Below are positions 16,318-22,643 of a stretch of DNA of 25,748 bases, in pieces. The notes below the pieces were generated by a model. The model was not told the DNA's origin. It worked only from the letters and a program-made list of their open reading frames with translations, and searched no databases. The stretch is from Clostridium sp. CAG:167. GTDB lineage: Bacteria; Bacillota; Clostridia; Lachnospirales; Lachnospiraceae. Numbering within the stretch: the stretch's first letter is position 1; every line of letters starts with the position of its first letter. The position numbers were made by a program, and so were the translations under genes. The DNA lies in contig HF998346.1 of NCBI GenBank assembly GCA_000433735.1, positions 6,469 to 32,216 on the forward strand. Reading direction: 5' to 3'.

Positions 16318-17413
16318 GAAATTTGGATATTATATATTTGCGGCGTTTTTCTCACTGTTCCGTCTGTGTCCCCTTAATAAAGATAAGGTGTTTTTAGTGG
16401 CCACCCATGATGACGGACCGGAGGGAAACATCGGTCTGATGGTAGAATACATTAAGAAAGAAAGAGCCGGTACCAAATTTGTATATCTTACGAAGAAAGA
16501 TGGGATCCGAAAGCCTTTTTCTTTTTTCTTTGCTAAGGCGTACCATATGGCTACGGCATCGGTGATCTTGATGGATAATGAATTTATGCCGATGGCGTAC
16601 ACACCTGTATCCAGCAAAGCCAAGGTAGTTCAGTTGTGGCATGGAACCGGAACTATCAAAAAGTTTGGTCTGGATGCGGATCCTCCAGAGGTGAGGAAAC
16701 TGGCTAGAAAGATCAATAAAAGGATCACTCATCTGATCGTAAATTCGGAAAAAACAAAAAAGCAGTACAGCAGCGCTTTCGGGATTCCGCCGGAGCGGAT
16801 CTATATCACGGGACTGCCCCGTACGGACCTGATCCTGGATCCGGAACGAATGGAGATCATGGAAAATGAGTTTTACGAGCAATATCCCGCTCTCAGAGAA
16901 AAAAGGATTACCTTGTATGCACCTACTTTCCGGGATGAGCAGGCAGCGTCCCCGGAACTGGGACTGGATTTTTCCGGTTTTTCGCTTGCGGAAGAGGATG
17001 TAGTGCTGTTGAGACTTCATCCCTTTGTGTCAGATCATTTTTCGCTGGATGAAGCATCTTACAATGGAAAAATCATGGATTTTTCCCATTATCCGGGAGT
17101 GACTACTCTTTTGAGAGTGGCAGACTGTCTTATTACAGATTACTCGTCTATTGTTTTTGAGTATGCACTGATGCATAAACCGGTTTTGTTTTACGCATAT
17201 GATCTGGAACAATTTGAAACAGAGGGACGGAACTTCTATGAAGATTACGTTTCTACGGTGCCGGGACCGGTGTGCCGGGACCAGAATACACTGCATGAGC
17301 AGTGGATGGAAGTAATGGGAAGGTCTGTCAGTCAGGAAGACTTTTTGAATGAGAATTACCGGTATCTGGACGGCGGCGCAAGAAAAAGGGTTTTTGAATT
17401 GATTTTTAACTGA
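16310..17413 (+). CDS. CDP-glycerol:poly/glycolipid glycerophosphotransferase (TagB-like, single domain)
   Basis: It transfers glycerol-phosphate from CDP-glycerol to a lipid-linked acceptor at the inner face of the membrane. The family motifs are VVQLWHGTGTIKKFG (about 106-120), YAPTFRDE, LRLHPF and the CDP-glycerol-binding ITDYSSIVFEYAL. The first 20 residues form a hydrophobic, basic membrane-associating helix. At 367 residues it is close to TagB (primase) rather than the longer TagF polymerase, so adding the first unit is the favoured but unproven role. The start ATG 16310 lies inside the end of tagD (8-nt overlap). The -35 of the next promoter lies in its last codons. Confidence 0.9.
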   Translation: MIKKFGYYIFAAFFSLFRLCPLNKDKVFLVATHDDGPEGNIGLMVEYIKKERAGTKFVYLTKKDGIRKPFSFFFAKAYHMATASVILMDNEFMPMAYTPVSSKAKVVQLWHGTGTIKKFGLDADPPEVRKLARKINKRITHLIVNSEKTKKQYSSAFGIPPERIYITGLPRTDLILDPERMEIMENEFYEQYPALREKRITLYAPTFRDEQAASPELGLDFSGFSLAEEDVVLLRLHPFVSDHFSLDEASYNGKIMDFSHYPGVTTLLRVADCLITDYSSIVFEYALMHKPVLFYAYDLEQFETEGRNFYEDYVSTVPGPVCRDQNTLHEQWMEVMGRSVSQEDFLNENYRYLDGGARKRVFELIFN

Positions 17414-17427
17414 AACTGTTATATAAT
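17399..17427 (+). promoter_or_regulatory. Predicted promoter for the LCP gene
   Basis: TTGATT (17399-17404) and a consensus TATAAT (17422-17427) are spaced by exactly 17 nt. The -35 overlaps the last codons of the glycerophosphotransferase gene. Transcription would start near 17434, about 46 nt before the GTG start at 17480. Confidence 0.7.
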
Positions 17428-17479
17428 GTCGTAAGGATTTTTTATTTTTTTACAATACTATGAACACGGGAGGTCTAAA

Positions 17480-19018
17480 GTGAAAACACTAGTAAGCAGA
17501 AAACTGAGTTTTGTTTTCTTAATTATTCAGCTGCTTGTTTCAGCAGCGTTGGTAGGATTGTCGATTTATGTAGGTTTTGTACCTGTCAAATATATTGTAG
17601 CACTGACTGTAGTGTGTGTGGTATTACTTGCATATCAGGTATGTTCCCAGATGACACATTCCAGTTATATTATCGGTAGGGTGCTGTGCATATTTTTCTG
17701 TGCGTTCTATGTAGGAGGCGGTTATTATATGTACGACTCTTACGCAGCCATGGAAGATATCGGCGGTGCCGAGACAAAGGTAGATATCATTTCTTTCTAT
17801 GTATTGAAAGATGACCCGGCAAAGACCATTGATGATGCCAAAAATTATAAGTTTGGTATTCTTTCACAGCAGGACAGAGAGAATACAGATAAGGCGCTGG
17901 CTCAGGTAAATAAAGATCTTTCTACTACGGTTCAGACTGTTGAGTATGAAGATACAGCTACGCTGGTAGATGCTTTGTATGCAAAAGAAGTTCAGGTTAT
18001 TGTATTTAACCAGGCATTTTTGAATTCTATTACAGATCAGTATGATACTTTCTCAAAGGATACCAGAGTCCTTGGGGAGCATCAGGAAGAAACAAAGGTA
18101 GTACGGGAAATTGAAGATATTGATATTACTACCAAGCCGTTTACGGTATATATCAGTGGTATCGATGTGTATGGTAAGATTGCACAGACCAGTCGAAGTG
18201 ATGTAAATATTATTGCCACAGTTAATCCTGTTACTAAAAAAGTGCTGCTTACATCTACTCCTCGTGACTATTATGTACCGTTGTACGGAGAGAATGGTAA
18301 GTCGGTATCAGGCGGTATGCCGGATAAACTGACTCATGCAGGTATTTACGGTATTGACTGTTCCATCGGAACACTGGAAAAAATATACGATATCAAGATT
18401 GATTATTATGTACGAGTGAACTTCACCAGTCTGAAGAAGATCGTAGATCTTTTGGGCGGTGTAGAGGTTTATTCCGATTATGACTTTATTTCTGACTGGG
18501 GACCTCATGGTGCAGGAACTCATTATAAGTTCAAAAAAGGTTATAATAAAGTAAATGGTAAGAAAGCTTTGGCATTCTGCCGAGAGAGACATCATTTTGC
18601 TAACGGAGATTATCAGCGTGGCCGTGACCACCAGCATATGATCGAGGCAATTCTTAATAAGGCGATGTCACCATCCATACTGCAGAACTTCACAGGTCTT
18701 TTGAAGGAATCTAAGAATATGTTCCAGACCAGTATGTCTACCAAGAAAATCAGTTCTCTCTGCAACATGCAGTTAAATGACATGGCTAAATGGAAGATTT
18801 CTTATGCTAACGCAGAAGGAACAGGAGCAAAGAAGACGACTTACTCTATCCGTTCTACAGCCTTGTATGTATGTGAGCCAAACTATGCTTCGATAGAAAA
18901 AGTAAAGAAAAAAATGAAAAAATACAGTACAGAGGTTAAGGAAACAGATGAGACGGAGAAAGCCGCACAGAGTCAGGATGCGACAGATCCAAGTGCTCAT
19001 GCTACTATGAAACCGTGA
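17480..19018 (+). CDS. LytR-CpsA-Psr (LCP) family wall-polymer attachment enzyme with N-terminal extension
   Basis: LCP enzymes move undecaprenyl-pyrophosphate-linked polymers onto peptidoglycan outside the membrane. Three hydrophobic segments (about 10-30, 36-56 and 64-84) replace the single anchor of a minimal LCP protein. A separate domain follows (about 100-195), with alternating strands and helices like a small periplasmic-binding-type lobe. The LCP domain covers about 222-400 and shows R239/D241, STPRDYYVPL with R262, FCRERH, and the R380/R382 pair in QRGRDHQ. The Glu/Thr-rich tail ends at residue 512. The start is GTG 17480 behind GGGAGG. It has its own promoter and a downstream hairpin, so it may form a one-gene unit within the locus. 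Confidence 0.92.
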   Translation: MKTLVSRKLSFVFLIIQLLVSAALVGLSIYVGFVPVKYIVALTVVCVVLLAYQVCSQMTHSSYIIGRVLCIFFCAFYVGGGYYMYDSYAAMEDIGGAETKVDIISFYVLKDDPAKTIDDAKNYKFGILSQQDRENTDKALAQVNKDLSTTVQTVEYEDTATLVDALYAKEVQVIVFNQAFLNSITDQYDTFSKDTRVLGEHQEETKVVREIEDIDITTKPFTVYISGIDVYGKIAQTSRSDVNIIATVNPVTKKVLLTSTPRDYYVPLYGENGKSVSGGMPDKLTHAGIYGIDCSIGTLEKIYDIKIDYYVRVNFTSLKKIVDLLGGVEVYSDYDFISDWGPHGAGTHYKFKKGYNKVNGKKALAFCRERHHFANGDYQRGRDHQHMIEAILNKAMSPSILQNFTGLLKESKNMFQTSMSTKKISSLCNMQLNDMAKWKISYANAEGTGAKKTTYSIRSTALYVCEPNYASIEKVKKKMKKYSTEVKETDETEKAAQSQDATDPSAHATMKP

Positions 19019-19037
19019 TTTTTATTGAATAAAACAC

Positions 19038-19075
19038 AATGGCCGCATTTATTGCGGTCGTTTGTTGGATTTTGC
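19038..19075 (+). terminator. Probable intrinsic terminator after the LCP gene
   Basis: AATGGCCGC (19038-19046) and GCGGTCGTT (19054-19062) form a 9-bp stem with two G-U pairs and a 7-nt loop, followed by an interrupted T-rich stretch. The T tract is broken by G residues, so termination may be partial. Confidence 0.5.
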
Positions 19076-19097
19076 AAAAAACAGGAGGCTTGTAAAG

Positions 19098-20333
19098 ATG
19101 GAACCAAGACAGATACCGTTTTCACCACCGGATATCAGTGAAGAAGAGATCGAAGAGGTAGCGGATACCCTCCGGTCCGGATGGATCACTACAGGACCAA
19201 AGACGAAAAAGTTTGAAAAAGAAATTGCAGACTTTTGTCATACTAAAAAAGCTGTATGTTTAAATTCCTCTACAGCGGCTATGGAGATGACACTCCGTTT
19301 GTTTGGCATTGGTCCGGAGGATGAGGTTATTACATCCGCATATACTTATACAGCCACAGCCAGTGCTATCGTACATACAGGAGCTAAGCCGGTGCTGATC
19401 GATGTGCAGCCGGGATCTTATGAGATGGATTACGAGGCGGTAAAAAAAGCAGTGGGACCACATACTAAAGCCATTGTTCCGGTTGATATAGCAGGGGTTC
19501 CCTGTGATTATGACAAAATTCTAAAGATTGCAGAAGAGACCAGAGAGTGTTTTCAACCATCTGAGAATAAATATCAGAAGGCTATGGGAAGGATTATGAT
19601 CATGGCTGATTCAGCTCATGGGTTTGGAGCCGTAAGAGAGGGAAAAGTGTCTGGTGAAATGGCAGATTTTACTACATTTTCTTTTCATGCTGTTAAAAAT
19701 CTTACGACAGCAGAAGGCGGTGCTGTTGTATGGAAAGAAATACCGGGGGTGGATTCGGAAGAAATCTACCGGGATTATATGCTTTTGTCCCTTCACGGCC
19801 AGTCCAAAGATGCCCTGGCAAAAACAAAGGCAGGTGCCTGGGAATATGATATTTTGTCACCGGCTTATAAGTGCAATATGACAGATATTATGGCATCAAT
19901 TGGTCTGGTTCAGTTTAGACGCTATCCGGGTATGCTTGCCAGACGAAAAGATATTGTAAAGCGGTATGAAAAAGGACTGGATAAGATCAATCAGTCTTTG
20001 AAAGACCACAAACTTACAAGTCTGATACATTATAATGATATGATACAGTCCAGCGGGCATTTGTTTTTGATGCGGATCACATCCATTACACCGGAACAGA
20101 GAAATCTTATCATTCAGAGGCTGGCAGAGAAAGGTGTGGCTGTTAATGTGCACTTCAAGCCGCTGCCACTGCTGACGGCATATAAAAACATGGGATTTGA
20201 TATCAAAGATTATCCAAATGCCTATGAGATGTTTGCCAATGAGATAACACTGCCGCTCCACACGAAACTGTCAGATGCTGATGTAGCCTATGTGCTGGAA
20301 TGTCTGGAAGAGGTGTTGCATGAAAGCCTTTAA
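19098..20333 (+). CDS. DegT/DnrJ/EryC1/StrS-family sugar aminotransferase
   Basis: This PLP enzyme transfers an amino group to a keto-sugar nucleotide, giving an amino-deoxysugar. The PLP lysine is K200 in TFSFHAVKNLTTAEGG; D171 in MADSAHGFGA contacts the pyridine nitrogen. The N-terminal PFSPPDISEEEIEEV and TYTATASAIVHTGAKP are family landmarks, similar to PglE/PseC-type enzymes that act at C4 of UDP-4-keto sugars. The length is 412 residues. ATG 19098 is chosen because AGGAGG (about 19082-19087) precedes it; the upstream in-frame start at 19062 would lie within the terminator region. Its end overlaps the sugar transferase gene by 14 nt, as in PglE/PglC-type pairs. No 4,6-dehydratase is in the window. 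Confidence 0.9.
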   Translation: MEPRQIPFSPPDISEEEIEEVADTLRSGWITTGPKTKKFEKEIADFCHTKKAVCLNSSTAAMEMTLRLFGIGPEDEVITSAYTYTATASAIVHTGAKPVLIDVQPGSYEMDYEAVKKAVGPHTKAIVPVDIAGVPCDYDKILKIAEETRECFQPSENKYQKAMGRIMIMADSAHGFGAVREGKVSGEMADFTTFSFHAVKNLTTAEGGAVVWKEIPGVDSEEIYRDYMLLSLHGQSKDALAKTKAGAWEYDILSPAYKCNMTDIMASIGLVQFRRYPGMLARRKDIVKRYEKGLDKINQSLKDHKLTSLIHYNDMIQSSGHLFLMRITSITPEQRNLIIQRLAEKGVAVNVHFKPLPLLTAYKNMGFDIKDYPNAYEMFANEITLPLHTKLSDADVAYVLECLEEVLHESL

Positions 20334-21000
20334 AGATTTGCCGGAGAATCTCCGCACAGAAGAAGTGAGGCCTTATTATGAGGCTCTGCAACAGCACAGA
20401 GGATCGCTGGTGCTAAAGAGAATCTTTGATTTTACTGCCTCGCTGGTGATGTTTTGTATATTACTTCCGTTCATGATCGTGATTGGAATTTTGGTAGGGA
20501 CTACATCCAGAGGCGGAGTTTTTTTCTGCCAGGAAAGAGTAACTACTTATGGAAGAACATTCAAGATTATCAAGTTTCGAACCATGGTTGCCAATGCAGA
20601 GAAGCTGGGCTCTCAGGTAACGACAAACCGGGCCAGCCGTGTTACGGCGGTAGGAAGGTTTTTGCGGAAAGTACGGTTGGATGAACTGCCTCAGATCATC
20701 AATATCTTGAAAGGTGATATGTCCTTTGTGGGAACCAGGCCGGAGGTGCCGGGATATGTAAAAGGTTACACGAAGGAGATGATGGCCACACTCCTTTTGC
20801 CGGCAGGAGTTACTTCCGAAGCCAGTATCGAATATAAGGATGAAGAGAGGCTTTTAATGGCCTCTGAGAATGTAGATGAGACATATATAAATGAGGTACT
20901 GCCTCAGAAGATGCAGTATAATTTAGATTATTTAAAGGATTATTCCTTTGGAAAAGATTTAAAGATCATGCTGAAGACGGTTGCGGCCGTGTGCCACTGA
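20320..21000 (+). CDS. Membrane sugar-1-phosphate transferase (initiating, PglC/EpsL/WcaJ C-domain type)
   Basis: It transfers a sugar-1-phosphate from a nucleotide sugar to undecaprenyl phosphate, starting a repeat unit. After the first 30 residues, KRIFDFTASLVMF begins a hydrophobic re-entrant helix (about 34-60). Then come KFRTM (85-89), the catalytic D-E pair in RLDELPQIINILKGDMSFVGTRPE (D121/E122), and a C-terminal helix. At 226 residues this is the small monotopic form without WcaJ's extra transmembrane domain. The start is ATG 20320 inside the end of the aminotransferase gene with GGAAGAGG upstream; an in-frame start at 20290 has no ribosome binding site. Coupling suggests that the aminotransferase product is its donor sugar. 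Confidence 0.93.
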   Translation: MKAFKDLPENLRTEEVRPYYEALQQHRGSLVLKRIFDFTASLVMFCILLPFMIVIGILVGTTSRGGVFFCQERVTTYGRTFKIIKFRTMVANAEKLGSQVTTNRASRVTAVGRFLRKVRLDELPQIINILKGDMSFVGTRPEVPGYVKGYTKEMMATLLLPAGVTSEASIEYKDEERLLMASENVDETYINEVLPQKMQYNLDYLKDYSFGKDLKIMLKTVAAVCH

Positions 21001-21010
21001 AAAGTTGTGG

Positions 21011-21062
21011 CCAAAGGGGGAGAGGGAATGATTTATCCAAAGGGGAAGAGTGAATGATTTAT
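21011..21062 (+). repeat. 26-bp tandem duplication carrying a ribosome binding site and start codon
   Basis: Two adjacent 26-nt copies (21011-21036 and 21037-21062) match at 24 positions, differing at the 10th and 15th bases. Each contains CCAAAGGGG, an AG-rich ribosome binding site and GAATGATTTAT. The first copy's ATG is at 21028; the second copy's ATG (21054) is the start of the polymerase-like gene. Confidence 0.9.
21028..21057 (+). CDS. Possible 9-codon leader ORF coupled to the polymerase-like gene
   Basis: Translation from the first copy's ATG reads MIYPKGKSE and stops at TGA (21055-21057), overlapping the ATG of the main gene (21054) as ATGA. The site GGGGGAG lies 5 nt upstream. It arose from the 26-bp duplication and could couple or limit translation of the next gene; it may also be neutral. 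Confidence 0.3.
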   Translation: MIYPKGKSE

Positions 21063-22562
21063 CGATTGCAGGACATTTTTATTGATTTGTTTCGTCCGTG
21101 GATCCCGATCATGGGAAAACTAAGTGAAAAAATTAAATATCGAGTGATCACCCTTTGTTTTATTGTGGATCTGGTATTGTTTTGTATCGTCCGGTACGGA
21201 CTTCACAAAGAAAGCTATTTTTACAATACGACCTGCGGTATCCTTTTGATGCTTGTGATTGCTGTATTTTCTCTTGACCGTTCCCTGGTGCGTATACACT
21301 GGAGGCGTTCTATGAGTATTGCATGGTTCGGTATGTGCCTGGCCTTTACGGTGTCGGATCTTATTGTTCCCAAGAAGGCATGTGGACTGGGTATAATTCT
21401 GGCATTTGTTTTTACGGCAGTCTTTTTTGTGTGGCAGAATCACACGAGGAAAGATCTTTTGTGGAAGTGCTTTAAAGATGCAGTCAAGATATGCTTTTGG
21501 ATCATGGCGGTGATCGCGTTCTTGTTCCGCCCTCTTTATGAGGGAGGCCGGTATGCAGGGATTTTTACTAATCCCAATACATTTGCACTGTATCTCTATA
21601 TTATATTCTGTGTGTATATGTCAGATATGGACTGGATGGTTGAGACCGGGCGGAACTGGAAGAAAAATGCCACCACCTATATCAGTCTTGCGTTGGTGGT
21701 TTTTTATCTTTCTCTGACCCAGGCAAGAACCTCTATGATCGCTGTGGGAACGGTTTTTGCTATGTGGATCGTCTTGAGACTGTGTATTGGTAAAAGAAAT
21801 CACAAATTCAGGTCTTTTCTAAAAAATACCATATTTTTGTTGCTTTTTTGCGTTATTTTATATCCATTATTTTATAAAGGACTGGAGTATATTCCGGTCT
21901 GGGTCGATGATCCCATTGTGTTTGACGGCGAGGCACTTTATATGGCCAACGGCGGTAAAATACAAGACTTGGGGGAAGTGGTTGTGGCAGAGCCGGATGT
22001 GGTTCCCAAAGTGAATCCCAAATCGGATCCGGCTTCAAAGGAGAACGGACCGATTGGAGAAGACATAGGTGAAAAACAGTCTATCGTTCCGGAGAATGTG
22101 TGGGACCGGTTCTTTTATGTGCTGGAAAATACAAAAGGTCTCAATGCCTTGACAAGTGGCAGAATTGACATTTACAAGGCTTATATGTCAAAACTAAATT
22201 ATTCCGGACACCGCAGTGTATCGCTGGTTGTGGGCGGACATAAGAAGGCACACGCTCACAATAACTGGCTGCAGTTTGGGTATACTTATGGTATACTCGG
22301 AATGCTTTTTTATGCAGTGATCACTGTGTTAGCCATTGGATTTTCATTGAAATTTTACCTGACAAAGCGGAGGAAAAATGCTACGTATGCATTTTTGATA
22401 CCGGCCATCATGGTAGGATTTGTAGTGGCTACTATAGCGGAGTGTTTATTTTTGCCATTTGAGGTATTTCCTGCCTTTGCATTCTGGTTCGCATTTGGGG
22501 ATCTGTTTGTGAAGAAAGTGCCTAAAAATAAATTTTTGCAGGAATTAGAAGATATTAATTGA
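21054..22562 (+). CDS. O-antigen ligase/polymerase (Wzy/WaaL)-like membrane protein
   Basis: This polytopic protein has about ten hydrophobic segments. The family motifs are present: GIFTNPNTFALYL (169-181), LTQARTSM with R225, TSGRIDIYKAYM (367-378), and HAHNNWLQFGYTYGILG (400-416), with the large extracellular loop between about 282 and 405. That loop holds an acidic/Pro stretch of low complexity (about 305-345). Such proteins join oligosaccharide blocks or ligate glycans to an acceptor outside the membrane. It starts at ATG 21054, with a duplicated start region upstream. A Wzy-like enzyme beside an ABC exporter is an unusual pairing, since Wzy normally works with a Wzx flippase. Confidence 0.85.
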   Translation: MIYRLQDIFIDLFRPWIPIMGKLSEKIKYRVITLCFIVDLVLFCIVRYGLHKESYFYNTTCGILLMLVIAVFSLDRSLVRIHWRRSMSIAWFGMCLAFTVSDLIVPKKACGLGIILAFVFTAVFFVWQNHTRKDLLWKCFKDAVKICFWIMAVIAFLFRPLYEGGRYAGIFTNPNTFALYLYIIFCVYMSDMDWMVETGRNWKKNATTYISLALVVFYLSLTQARTSMIAVGTVFAMWIVLRLCIGKRNHKFRSFLKNTIFLLLFCVILYPLFYKGLEYIPVWVDDPIVFDGEALYMANGGKIQDLGEVVVAEPDVVPKVNPKSDPASKENGPIGEDIGEKQSIVPENVWDRFFYVLENTKGLNALTSGRIDIYKAYMSKLNYSGHRSVSLVVGGHKKAHAHNNWLQFGYTYGILGMLFYAVITVLAIGFSLKFYLTKRRKNATYAFLIPAIMVGFVVATIAECLFLPFEVFPAFAFWFAFGDLFVKKVPKNKFLQELEDIN

Positions 22563-22588
22563 CAGTTACATGGTATGAGGAATATAGT
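22559..22588 (+). promoter_or_regulatory. Predicted promoter for the large transferase gene
   Basis: A consensus TTGACA (22559-22564) overlaps the stop codon of the preceding gene. After 18 nt comes TATAGT (22583-22588). The leader to ATG 22644 would be about 50 nt. This is the only sizeable gap (81 nt) in this part of the locus. Confidence 0.5.
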
Positions 22589-22643
22589 ATACATATGTTT
22601 GTCAAAAAATGATAGATAAAGAGTAGTGAGAAGTGGAGAAGAT

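Noticed and set aside
17428..17479. T-rich stretch after the TagB-like gene as a terminator
   Set aside because: No GC-containing inverted repeat precedes the T runs; the segment is better explained as the leader of the LCP promoter.
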